A DNA stretch of 10,503 nucleotides, from the NCBI GenBank assembly GCA_946007485.1, contig CAMGAM010000036.1:1-10503 (forward strand). The letters are read 5' to 3'. This DNA is from an uncultured Mycoplasmatota bacterium. GTDB lineage: Bacteria; Bacillota_I; Bacilli_A; RF39; UBA660. Below, in pieces: positions 1 to 6,460 of the stretch. The position numbers and the translations under genes are program-made. The notes beneath the pieces were generated by a model, which saw nothing but the letters and a program-made list of their open reading frames with translations, was not told where the DNA came from and did no database searches. The number at the start of each line of letters is the position of its first letter. The first letter of the stretch is position 1.

Positions 1-105
1 GCCATTTCTAATTGATTTTATTTCAGTACCAGTTAAGACAATTCCGGCTTCATATGTATCAATGATGAAATAGTTATGTTTAGCTTCTCTATTTAAGATT
101 TCCAT
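1..105 (-). CDS. smpB: SsrA-binding protein SmpB, N-terminal part
   Basis: The first 35 codons of a gene that runs off the left edge. The translation starts MEILNREAKHNYFI and continues through the stretch YEAGIVLTGTEIKSIR, which is the well-conserved N-terminus of SmpB. SmpB binds the tRNA-like domain of tmRNA (SsrA) and delivers it to stalled ribosomes, so that the nascent chain is tagged and the ribosome released. The ATG is preceded by AGGAGA at a good distance, which fixes the start. The gene lies 26 bases after the CapA gene at 132-1394 with no terminator between, so it probably shares the transcript that begins with rnr. SmpB and RNase R work in the same rescue and decay pathway, which fits the location. 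The remaining three quarters or so of the protein is outside the window. The identification rests on recalled family sequence but is close to certain. Confidence 0.93.
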   Translation of the reverse strand, partial: MEILNREAKHNYFIIDTYEAGIVLTGTEIKSIRNG

Positions 106-131
106 GAATGTCTCCTTTCTTTAGTTATGGT

Positions 132-1394
132 TTATGTTCCTAAGGGAACAGTAGTAATTCTTTCATCATCTGAAGTAATGATTTTAGCATAGGTTTCGTA
201 TACAGATTGATAATTTGGTAAATAATCTTTGATAACGCTATTAGAAAAAGGAATTACTTTAAAGTTGCGCCAATTTGAATAATAGGTATAAATTAAATCA
301 TTCTGAATATTATCAATTTTAATTTCGGTTTTATCTCCAAGAACAGTTTTAGTAATTGTTAGTGATGACATTAGGCCTACCATACATTTATAATTACTAC
401 AAGTACCTTGATTTTGATATTGGGCTGAGATAAAATTACCTAGTGAGTAAAAGACAAGAGTATCATCAATCCATTCGACTGGTTGAATGACATGTGGGTG
501 GGCGCCAATAATAATATCGACATCATTTTCAGCTAGAAAGTTGGCCATATCTTTTTCATACGCAGTTGGGGTATGGGTATATTCAACGCCCCAGTGCATA
601 GCAACGATTAGGACATCAACTTTATCGCGAATGGCAGCAATATCTTGCTTAACAGTTTCTTTATACGCTTGATATTTAGTATCTGAAGATACGATATTTA
701 AATCAAGATCTGTTGGCCAAACATTTACTAAATAATCATTAGCTACGGGCATTCCATTAGTTCCATAAGTATAGTTTAACATTGCATAAGTAATATTATT
801 TACTTCAAGAACTTTAGTCTCTAATTGTTCTTTTTCTTCTTCGGATGAATAGCTACCAACAGCATGGACTCCGGATTGATTATTCCAATATTCACGTGAT
901 GATAAAACAGCATTTTTTCCGCGATCGACAGTATGATTGGTAGCAAGGGATACGAGATTAAATCCAGCATCAATCATGGCATCACCGACTTCTTGTGGTG
1001 AATTAAAAGTTGGATAATCCGAAAGTCCTATAGCAGTACCTCCTAAAATAGTTTCTTGATTATAATAAGCAATATCATAAGAACTTACTTTTTCTTTAAT
1101 AAATTCTATTTGAGGTTTAAAATCATAACCATTATAATTAGCTAACCTGTTAGCATCTTTATAGACACTAGAATGTATTAGTGCATCGCCAACCATAATC
1201 ATGTTTGCAGTATATATTTCCTCTTTAGGTTCAACTGGTTTATTAGTTTGATTAGGATTGGATGTTTCTTTAGACAATAATTCTTTACCTTTTATAAATC
1301 CATAAGAAATACCACCAATAATTAAAATGGTAATAATAATTAAACTAAATAGTTTAAAATAATTGATTTTTTTTCGTTTTCTTCTAGTACTCAT
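132..1394 (-). CDS. CapA-type (PGA_cap) membrane-anchored metallophosphatase-fold protein, copy 1
   Basis: A 420-residue protein with a basic N-terminus, one membrane segment (about 13-33), a polar linker, and an external domain of the CapA/PGA_cap family. Family motifs are in order: GD at 69-70, NQE at 112-114 (many relatives have N-x-E here), NHTVD at 153-157, HWG at 267-269, HPH at 299-301 and SLGNF at 317-321. These form the presumed metal site of a calcineurin-like fold. Relatives include the poly-gamma-glutamate capsule protein CapA and many proteins of unknown substrate. No capB, capC or ligase gene is nearby, so a poly-gamma-glutamate role cannot be claimed; a cell-envelope phosphoesterase or polymer-handling role is an inference. 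AAGGAGAG precedes the ATG. It is the downstream copy of a tandem pair with the gene at 1433-2644: residues 101-159 match the other copy at 52 of 59 positions. A Cys-x4-Cys pair (332, 337) is shared. Confidence 0.88.
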   Translation of the reverse strand: MSTRRKRKKINYFKLFSLIIITILIIGGISYGFIKGKELLSKETSNPNQTNKPVEPKEEIYTANMIMVGDALIHSSVYKDANRLANYNGYDFKPQIEFIKEKVSSYDIAYYNQETILGGTAIGLSDYPTFNSPQEVGDAMIDAGFNLVSLATNHTVDRGKNAVLSSREYWNNQSGVHAVGSYSSEEEKEQLETKVLEVNNITYAMLNYTYGTNGMPVANDYLVNVWPTDLDLNIVSSDTKYQAYKETVKQDIAAIRDKVDVLIVAMHWGVEYTHTPTAYEKDMANFLAENDVDIIIGAHPHVIQPVEWIDDTLVFYSLGNFISAQYQNQGTCSNYKCMVGLMSSLTITKTVLGDKTEIKIDNIQNDLIYTYYSNWRNFKVIPFSNSVIKDYLPNYQSVYETYAKIITSDDERITTVPLGT

Positions 1395-1408
1395 ATATAA
1401 CTCTCCTT

Positions 1409-1444
1409 TATATATTAATCAGCTAATATATATTAATCAGCTAA
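1409..1444. repeat. Exact 18-bp tandem direct repeat across a CapA stop codon
   Basis: The plus-strand unit TATATATTAATCAGCTAA occurs twice with no spacer, at 1409-1426 and 1427-1444. Read on the minus strand, each copy contains the codons TTA GCT GAT TAA, which are the last three sense codons and the stop of the upstream CapA gene. The first TAA met by the ribosome (1433-1435) ends the protein, so the second copy is untranslated. It fills most of the 38-base gap before the next CapA gene, immediately upstream of its ribosome binding site. This looks like a recent replication-slippage duplication. Confidence 0.9.
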
Positions 1445-2644
1445 GGGAACTAAATTGATATCTTTATCTTCTGATAAAATAATTTTAGAATATGTATCAT
1501 AAACTTTTTGATAATCTTCTAGATAATTTTTAATATCTGGATTAGAAAAAGGAATTACTAAATAATTATTATAGTTTTTTTGATATGTATAGATTAATTC
1601 ATTTTGAATATTATCAATAGTAATATTCGTTTCATTATCTTTTTCACTTTTGGTGATTGTTAGAGATGACATAAGTCCTACATTACATTTATAATTAGTG
1701 CATGCATCACTTGTTTGAGAAGAAATAAAATTACCTAGAGAATAAAAGACAATGGTATTATTAATCTTTTTTACTGGTTCTATAACGTGGGGATGAGTTC
1801 CAATGATAATATCAACTCCTAGACTAGCTAAATAATTAGCAGTCTTAGTTTGAATATCAGTTTCTTCATGGGTATATTCAATTCCCCAGTGCATAGCAAC
1901 GATTAGAATGTCGACTTTATCACGAAGGGATTCGATATCTTGCTTGACTTTAGTTTTATAATTTTCATAATCAGTAGTATCACTCCATAGGTTTACTAGA
2001 TATTCTTTACCATTGGGAACTTTAATACCATTAGTTCCATAGGTATAATTTAAGATTGCATATTTGATATTATTTTTCTCAAGAATGGTATTTTCGATGG
2101 TATCTTTTTCTTCATTAGATAAATAACTCCCAATAGCATGGACATTTTGCTGATTATTCCAATACTCACGCGATAAGATGATTGCTTGCTCCCCACGATC
2201 TAAGGTATGGTTAGTAGCAAGAGATACGAGATTAAATCCGGCATCAACCATGGCATCACCAAATTCTTGAGGAGAATTGAAACTTGGATAACTTGATAAA
2301 CCAATACTAGTGCCACCTAGGATGGTTTCTTGATTATAATATGCAACATCATAAGAACTTACTTTTTCTTTGATATATTTTATAAATGGTTTAAAATCAT
2401 AGTTTTCTCCATCGTAGGCAGCAGTATATAGTAAATCATTAATCAAGGCATCTCCGACCATAATCATATTGATGGTGGATATTTTTTCGGTGGTTTGGTT
2501 ATTGATTTTATCTGGTTCATCTTGAAAATTAGATCGATTATTTGGTTTATTTTTAATCAGATAGATGATTGCTATTATAACAATTATAGTGATAAAAATC
2601 AAGAAATAATATTTTTTAGTGTTTGTTTTTCTTCTTCTTGTCAT
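1433..2644 (-). CDS. CapA-type (PGA_cap) membrane-anchored metallophosphatase-fold protein, copy 2
   Basis: A 403-residue paralogue of the gene at 132-1394 with the same plan: basic N-terminus (MTRRRK), one membrane segment (about 12-30), a linker rich in Asn, Asp and Glu, then the CapA domain. Motifs seen: GD at 64-65, NQE at 104-106, NHTLD at 145-149, HWG at 252-254, HPH at 284-286 and SLGNF at 302-306. All putative metal ligands are present in both copies, so neither looks dead. The Cys-x4-Cys pair is kept (315, 320). The chosen ATG lies inside the end of rnr, giving a 29-base overlap in a different frame. Its ribosome binding site AAAGGT sits about 11 bases upstream, slightly far, with an eight-A run in between. 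The start is supported by the match of the basic N-terminus and membrane segment to the other copy. It is probably translated from the rnr transcript. Substrate unknown. Confidence 0.88.
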   Translation of the reverse strand: MTRRRKTNTKKYYFLIFITIIVIIAIIYLIKNKPNNRSNFQDEPDKINNQTTEKISTINMIMVGDALINDLLYTAAYDGENYDFKPFIKYIKEKVSSYDVAYYNQETILGGTSIGLSSYPSFNSPQEFGDAMVDAGFNLVSLATNHTLDRGEQAIILSREYWNNQQNVHAIGSYLSNEEKDTIENTILEKNNIKYAILNYTYGTNGIKVPNGKEYLVNLWSDTTDYENYKTKVKQDIESLRDKVDILIVAMHWGIEYTHEETDIQTKTANYLASLGVDIIIGTHPHVIEPVKKINNTIVFYSLGNFISSQTSDACTNYKCNVGLMSSLTITKSEKDNETNITIDNIQNELIYTYQKNYNNYLVIPFSNPDIKNYLEDYQKVYDTYSKIILSEDKDINLVPLAD

Positions 2645-4817
2645 TTTTTTTATTTACCTTTTGGGTAGTAGATTTCTTTTGTGATGACTTACCAGTTTTA
2701 ATATTTTTCTCTTTTACTAGTTGGGAATTACTTTTAACAAGTTCAAAATCTACTTGAGAAGTTTCTCTAGATGCTTTAATTACTTTAACGATAACTTTAT
2801 CACCATACATATATCTATTTTTAGTATTTTTACCTAGAATAGCATTTAATTCTTTATTGTAGACATAATAATCACCTGATAAGGTATCTAATCTAACTAA
2901 TCCTTCGACTGTATTATAAAGTTCTACGAAGAAACCAAAATCACAGACACCGCTGATGACGCCTTCATAGACTTCTTCAAGATGATCTTCCATATATTCA
3001 GCTTTCTTCATTTTATCGACATCTCGTTCACAATCAATAGCATCTTGTTCTTTCTTAGATGATCTAGTAGCAATATCGAAGAGATTTTTTTGCCAGTATG
3101 AAACATTTAATGGACCGCCTTGATTACTATAATCTTTAACTAAGCGATGAAGGGTTAAATCGGGATATCTTCTGATAGGAGAAGTAAAATGAGCATATCG
3201 TTTTGAAGCAATTCCAAAGTGTCCAATGTTAATATCAGAGTATTTAGCTTTAGCCATTGTTTGAATAGCAAGGGTATTTAAAATAATTTCTTCATCGGTA
3301 CCTTTAAGTAATTTTAGTAAGTGTTGATAATCACTAGCCTTAAATTTATTGATATCGGCTTTAATGTTATATCCTTTGAGGCTTAGGAATTTTAAGAATA
3401 CTTGGAGTTTTTCTTTATTTGGTTTATCGTGAACTCTGTAGATACCAGGTAATTTTAAATCTTCAACAAAGCCAGCAACGGTTTCATTGGCTACGATCAT
3501 GAAATTTTCAATTAATTTTTCACCAGTTAATTGTTCTCTTAATTTAATTTCATATGGATGACAATTTTCATCTACTAAAATCTTAGCTTCTGGGCGGTTA
3601 AATTCAATATATCCGTGATTGACCATTTTCTTTCTTAAAATATTAGATAATTCATTCATTAGTTTTAGATCTTCAACGAAAGGTTCATATCCTTCAGGGA
3701 TAATATTTTTTTCTAGAATTTGATTGACACAGTTATAAGTCATTTGTTTTCTACTACGAATTACTGATTTAAATATTTTGTAGTCGATAACATATCCTTT
3801 ACTATTGATATTCATAACACAAGATAGTGCTAATCTATCAACGTTAGGATTTAGTGAACAAATGCCATTCGATAGTTTATGTGGAAGCATAGGAATTACA
3901 CGATCTACGAGGTAAACGCTAGTTCCTCTTTCGTAGGCATCTTTATCGATAATACTATCTCTTTTAACATAGTGGGAGACATCAGCAATGTGAACTCCTA
4001 ATTCATAGACATCTGGTGATAATTTTTTGATACTGATGGCATCGTCAATATCTTTTGTATCATCACCATCGATAGTGAAAATGACTTTATCACGTAAATC
4101 AGTGCGATCAGTTAAATCTTCTGGTAATACTTCAGTAGGTATTTCTTCGGTAGCTTTAATTACTTCATCGGTGAAGGTTGGATTAAATTCATATTGGTAA
4201 ACATACGATAAAATATCGACACCGACATCATTTTTATGGCCAATAATTTGAATTACTTCACCTATATATTCTCTTCCTTCATTTTTTTGTCTAATTAAGA
4301 CTTTATGTCCTGGTACGGCTCCTTTTGTTAAGCCTTCTGGTATGTAAATATCATGATATTCTGGTTTATCTGGTTTAACATATGATAAATTATCTTTTTG
4401 ATAAAACTCACCTACTAAGATTGAATCATCTCGTTTTAATACTCTAATGACTCTGCCCTCTTTAGTTGATTTATCGATAATTTCAACGACAACGATATCA
4501 TTATTCCTGCCATCTAAAAGATTGACTCCTTTAATATAGATATCATCTTCATTAAAACTTGGATCTAAGACAACAAAGCCATATCCTTTAGGGTTTACTA
4601 ATAAACGACCAGTTTTGAAATTAGTATTTTCAATTGGAGTATATCTTTTTTTCTTTTCACTATAATATATTTTTCCTTCTTGACATAATTTATCAAGGGT
4701 TTTTTCAAGTTTTTCATAATCATTGACACTATTTAATCCTAGATAATCATTTATCTCAATACTTGTAAGTGAAGTATTTTTCTTTTTTCTTAATATTTTT
4801 AGTATTTCTTCTTCCAT
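2616..4817 (-). CDS. rnr: Ribonuclease R (RNB-family 3'-5' exoribonuclease)
   Basis: A 733-residue RNase II/R-family enzyme that degrades structured RNA processively from the 3' end in the cytoplasm and takes part in rRNA quality control and decay of mRNA freed by trans-translation. Order of parts, numbered from the chosen start: N-terminal winged-helix-like region (about 1-60), cold-shock-type RNA-binding domains (about 66-200, with NPKGYGFVVLD at 75-85), RNB catalytic domain (about 240-560) with the metal-binding stretch IDGDDTKDIDDA at 249-260 and the signature HFTSPIRRYPDL at 543-554, S1 domain (about 614-692), and a lysine-rich tail. Domain content and tail favour RNase R over RNase II. 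A start five codons further up (4832) is open, but GGAAGGGA sits just before the ATG at 4817, and the promoter predicts a transcript beginning near 4837, so 4817 is preferred. The stop lies inside the following CapA gene (29-base overlap). Confidence 0.95.
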   Translation of the reverse strand: MEEEILKILRKKKNTSLTSIEINDYLGLNSVNDYEKLEKTLDKLCQEGKIYYSEKKKRYTPIENTNFKTGRLLVNPKGYGFVVLDPSFNEDDIYIKGVNLLDGRNNDIVVVEIIDKSTKEGRVIRVLKRDDSILVGEFYQKDNLSYVKPDKPEYHDIYIPEGLTKGAVPGHKVLIRQKNEGREYIGEVIQIIGHKNDVGVDILSYVYQYEFNPTFTDEVIKATEEIPTEVLPEDLTDRTDLRDKVIFTIDGDDTKDIDDAISIKKLSPDVYELGVHIADVSHYVKRDSIIDKDAYERGTSVYLVDRVIPMLPHKLSNGICSLNPNVDRLALSCVMNINSKGYVIDYKIFKSVIRSRKQMTYNCVNQILEKNIIPEGYEPFVEDLKLMNELSNILRKKMVNHGYIEFNRPEAKILVDENCHPYEIKLREQLTGEKLIENFMIVANETVAGFVEDLKLPGIYRVHDKPNKEKLQVFLKFLSLKGYNIKADINKFKASDYQHLLKLLKGTDEEIILNTLAIQTMAKAKYSDINIGHFGIASKRYAHFTSPIRRYPDLTLHRLVKDYSNQGGPLNVSYWQKNLFDIATRSSKKEQDAIDCERDVDKMKKAEYMEDHLEEVYEGVISGVCDFGFFVELYNTVEGLVRLDTLSGDYYVYNKELNAILGKNTKNRYMYGDKVIVKVIKASRETSQVDFELVKSNSQLVKEKNIKTGKSSQKKSTTQKVNKKNDKKKKNKH

Positions 4818-4843
4818 ATTTATCCCTTCCATATTCTGATATA

Positions 4844-4872
4844 ATTATAACAAAGAATGATGTCGATGTAAA
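4844..4872 (-). promoter_or_regulatory. Sigma-A-type promoter for rnr and the genes after it
   Basis: On the minus strand, TTTACA (4867-4872) is followed after exactly 17 bp by TATAAT (4844-4849), one mismatch from the full vegetative consensus. Transcription would start near 4837, giving a leader of about 20 bases that contains the GGAAGGGA ribosome binding site of rnr. It lies downstream of the tRNA terminator, so it should begin a new unit: rnr, two CapA genes, smpB. No operator or riboswitch-like fold is seen in the short leader, nor in the roughly 70 bases between this promoter and the terminator. Confidence 0.8.
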
Positions 4873-4938
4873 GAAAAAGCGGATAACTAATTAATTGTAA
4901 ATATGTAATGTGTTTATTTAAAAATAATTTCCTAATAA

Positions 4939-4967
4939 GTAAAAAACTCGAAATATATATTCGAGTT
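4939..4967 (-). terminator. Rho-independent terminator after tRNA-Leu
   Basis: A perfect 8-bp stem, AACTCGAA (4945-4952) with TTCGAGTT (4960-4967), and a 7-base loop. Read on the minus strand the stem runs into a row of T residues (4946 down to 4941), the usual order for an intrinsic terminator. It begins 11 bases after the tRNA 3' end. The plus-strand side is also followed by T residues, so it could work in both directions, but no plus-strand gene approaches it. Confidence 0.85.
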
Positions 4968-4977
4968 ATTTTTCTAT

Positions 4978-5063
4978 TGGTACCAGCCAAGGGACTTGAA
5001 CCCTCACACCATCACTGATAATAGATTTTGAGTCTATCGCGTCTACCATTCCGCCAGGCTGGC
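4978..5063 (-). tRNA. tRNA-Leu, anticodon CAA
   Basis: An 86-base cloverleaf on the minus strand. The acceptor stem is GCCAGCC with GGCTGGT (G-U closing pair), followed by discriminator A and a genomically encoded CCA. The D-arm carries the GCGGAATGGTAGACGC pattern typical of bacterial leucine tRNAs. The anticodon stem ATAGA/TCTAT encloses the loop CTCAAAA, giving anticodon CAA (5030-5028), which reads UUG. A 15-base variable region (5006-5020) that can form a short stem marks it as class II. The T-arm is GAGGG-TTCAAGT-CCCTT. It stands alone between the PspC-gene terminator and its own terminator, with a -10 box just upstream, so it appears to be a single-gene unit. Confidence 0.96.
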
Positions 5064-5085
5064 ATATATAATTGGTGTTGTGATA

Positions 5086-5091
5086 ATTATA
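5086..5091 (-). promoter_or_regulatory. -10 box for the tRNA-Leu gene
   Basis: A perfect TATAAT on the minus strand. Transcription would start near 5079, about 16 bases before the mature 5' end of the tRNA. The -35 region is a T-rich run (TTTATT at a 17-bp spacing) that matches the consensus poorly, so the promoter call rests on the -10 box, the position, and the terminator just upstream. Confidence 0.55.
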
Positions 5092-5136
5092 CTATAGAAT
5101 TTGAAAAAAATAAAGAAAATTATGAAAATTTGTAAA

Positions 5137-5164
5137 GAAAAAAGAGACTTTTTTTAAATGTCTC
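5137..5164 (-). terminator. Probable terminator after the PspC-domain gene
   Basis: On the minus strand GAGAC (5164-5160) pairs with GTCTC (5148-5144) across an 11-base A/T loop, followed directly by TTTTTTCTTT. The stem is only 5 bp, but the T run and the position, 9 bases after the PspC-gene stop, make it a plausible end for the polysaccharide/PspC transcript. Confidence 0.65.
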
Positions 5165-5172
5165 ATTAAGAT

Positions 5173-5379
5173 TTATCTTACTTCAGATTCTTTTGGCATA
5201 CATAGTGCACAGACGATATATGCTAATAATCCGCATCCCCATGCAAAAGTAAAAATTATCCAAGCTACTCTTACAATAGTTGGGTCTATATCGAAATATT
5301 CAGCTATACCTCCACAAACACCAAATATTTTTGAACCTTCTTCTATGCGATATAATCTTTTCTTTGCTTTTTTAGCCAT
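5173..5379 (-). CDS. Small PspC-domain membrane protein
   Basis: A 68-residue protein that is nearly all one PspC (phage shock protein C) domain: a basic N-terminus, then the family core GVCGGIAEYFDIDPTIVR (about 20-37), then a hydrophobic segment (about 38-60) and a short charged tail. Stand-alone PspC proteins of this size are common in low-GC Gram-positives and sit in the membrane; in proteobacteria PspC takes part in the envelope-stress response, but the role of the short Firmicute forms is not well defined. The start at 5379 is chosen because AGGTG lies at the right distance; an upstream GTG at 5388 is open but lies inside that ribosome binding site. It follows the polysaccharide genes after a 32-base gap, has its own strong promoter, and is closed by a terminator, so it can be expressed without its neighbours. 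No phage-shock partners (PspA, LiaFSR) are in the window. Confidence 0.9.
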   Translation of the reverse strand: MAKKAKKRLYRIEEGSKIFGVCGGIAEYFDIDPTIVRVAWIIFTFAWGCGLLAYIVCALCMPKESEVR

Positions 5380-5396
5380 AGTTATCACCTGTTAAA

Positions 5397-5425
5397 AGTA
5401 TAGCATAAAATTTAATTGTTATCAA
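5397..5425 (-). promoter_or_regulatory. Extended -10 promoter for the PspC-domain gene, inside the end of pssE
   Basis: On the minus strand TTGATA (5420-5425), a 17-bp spacer, and TATACT (5397-5402), each box one mismatch from consensus, with an added TG one base before the -10 box (extended -10). The -35 box lies in the last codons of pssE. Transcription would start near 5390-5392, so the leader would be only about 11-13 bases and the AGGTG ribosome binding site would sit at its extreme 5' end. Confidence 0.7.
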
Positions 5426-5891
5426 TATATTCTTCTATTAATTTTATCATATTCTCAGTATTACTTTGATATTTTTTAGGTTTAAATTTGGCAGCCTGTT
5501 TTAATACTTGGTCTAATTTATCAAAATCATATAGTGGTAAGATATAACCAGCTTTAGTAAAATTATCAATTATTTGTAGTTGATGATCATTAGTGTGTTC
5601 TTTGTATTTAGATAGTCTTGGAGCAGCAATTACTTTTTTATTATTCTTTAATCCAGTAATAATAGAACCTACTCCACCGTGCGTAATTAAAATATCACAT
5701 TTATTAACATATTCATCAAATTTTTCATATGGAATTAGATCAAAAATTTCCATATCTTCACTATTATATTTAGTATGCCCTGCTTGAACGATAACTTTAT
5801 CTTTAATATTTCCGTTATCAATTTGCTGTTGAACAGCATCTAATAATCTTTTGAAACTCTTATCTTGAGTACCTAAGGTAATTAAAATCAT
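5412..5891 (-). CDS. pssE: PssE/Cps14G-like glycosyltransferase subunit (Alg13-like)
   Basis: A 159-residue protein with the fold of the C-terminal half of GT28 glycosyltransferases (as in MurG), matching the catalytic Alg13/PssE/Cps14G subunit. Visible signatures, numbered from the chosen start: ITLGTQ (4-9) at the N-terminus, the nucleotide-sugar-site stretch ITHGGVGSI (69-77), and PRLSKYKEHTNDHQLQI (91-107). It has no membrane segment and is expected to be held at the inner face of the membrane by PssD, together adding one sugar to a lipid-linked precursor; the sugar cannot be read from sequence. The ATG at 5891 overlaps the pssD stop as TAATG, a sign of translational coupling, with GGGGGGTGG as a strong ribosome binding site 8 bases upstream. 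An open GTG at 5903 lies inside that site and is less likely. Confidence 0.88.
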   Translation of the reverse strand: MILITLGTQDKSFKRLLDAVQQQIDNGNIKDKVIVQAGHTKYNSEDMEIFDLIPYEKFDEYVNKCDILITHGGVGSIITGLKNNKKVIAAPRLSKYKEHTNDHQLQIIDNFTKAGYILPLYDFDKLDQVLKQAAKFKPKKYQSNTENMIKLIEEYIDNN

Positions 5892-6367
5892 TAATAAATC
5901 CACCCCCCGTAAATGGCTTTAGGATATAGTTTTAACATATTTTCCCACTGAACAATAAATAAATTAGCAATTGGATATATTAATTTACCTGATAAGGTTT
6001 TAGTGCTACTATTGGCGAAAGTTTCTATAAAGATTATTTTGCTACCAAATAGTTTTCCTATATAACAAATAGGAACAGCTGTATGAGTACCAGTAGTAAT
6101 TATATATTTAGGTCTAATTTTTATATATAAAACTAATGATTTTAAACAATTATAAATAAATTTAAATGGATAAATTAATTTTTTATCTTTAGTTCCATAT
6201 ACCAAAAAACTTATTCTTCTTTGATATTTTTCTATTAAGGAAATATTAGATTTAGTTTTTTCAGTTATTATATAATAATTATAATTATTAAACATAGGAC
6301 TAAGTTGCATAAGTTCATTTAAATGACCACCAGTACTAGCAATAAACAATACTTTTTTCTTTTTCAT
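5891..6367 (-). CDS. pssD: PssD/Cps14F-like glycosyltransferase subunit (Alg14-like)
   Basis: A 158-residue protein of the Alg14/PssD/Cps14F family, the membrane-associated partner that docks the lipid acceptor and recruits the catalytic PssE subunit. Signatures: KVLFIASTGGHLNEL (5-19), a hydrophobic stretch around 69-83, TTGTHTAVP (91-99), FIETFANS (113-120), and the typical C-terminus QWENMLKLYPKA followed by YGGW (140-156). Its length is normal for the family. AAAGGAG lies 4 bases before the ATG. The next gene starts inside its stop codon and encodes the matching partner, which strongly supports both calls. Odd point: the last codons (Tyr-Gly-Gly-Trp) are written as TAC GGG GGG TGG, a six-G run in very AT-rich DNA that doubles as the ribosome binding site of pssE and sits where a one-base slip would join the two genes in frame. 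Confidence 0.9.
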   Translation of the reverse strand: MKKKKVLFIASTGGHLNELMQLSPMFNNYNYYIITEKTKSNISLIEKYQRRISFLVYGTKDKKLIYPFKFIYNCLKSLVLYIKIRPKYIITTGTHTAVPICYIGKLFGSKIIFIETFANSSTKTLSGKLIYPIANLFIVQWENMLKLYPKAIYGGWIY

Positions 6368-6387
6368 ATTACTCCTTTATTTATATA

Positions 6388-6453
6388 ATCAATTTTAATT
6401 GTAAAATGGATTGATATCGATTATCTTTCTTTTTTTACAAATAATAATAATCG
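6388..6453. other. 93-base gap before pssD with two inverted repeats
   Basis: The longest gap inside the polysaccharide unit. It holds two inverted repeats: a 7-bp pair (6418-6424 with 6447-6453, 22-base spacer) and a 6-bp pair (6388-6393 with 6410-6415, 16-base spacer). Neither is followed on the minus strand by a T run, so neither looks like a terminator. A TTTACA (6400-6405) has no -10 box at a normal spacing. In DNA this AT-rich, short palindromes arise often by chance, so function is unproven. Confidence 0.3.
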
Positions 6454-6460
6454 TGTATTT

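Noticed and set aside
487..672. Plus-strand open frame of about 60 codons
   Set aside because: It lies antisense inside the CapA coding region, has no ribosome binding site, and its sequence is explained by the complement of conserved CapA motifs.
132..2644. Poly-gamma-glutamate capsule locus based on the CapA genes
   Set aside because: No capB/capC-type ligase or other capsule partner is present; most CapA-family proteins are not linked to this polymer, so only the family is called.
4818..4832. Upstream ATG for RNase R (five extra residues)
   Set aside because: It would begin about 5 bases after the predicted transcript start, with no ribosome binding site, while the ATG at 4817 has GGAAGGGA at a good distance.
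5593..5787. Plus-strand open frame opposite pssE
   Set aside because: Antisense shadow of a well-supported glycosyltransferase gene; no ribosome binding site and no recognisable protein.
6400..6405. TTTACA as the -35 of a pssD promoter
   Set aside because: The only -10-like sequence lies about 13-14 bases away, too close for a normal sigma-A promoter.
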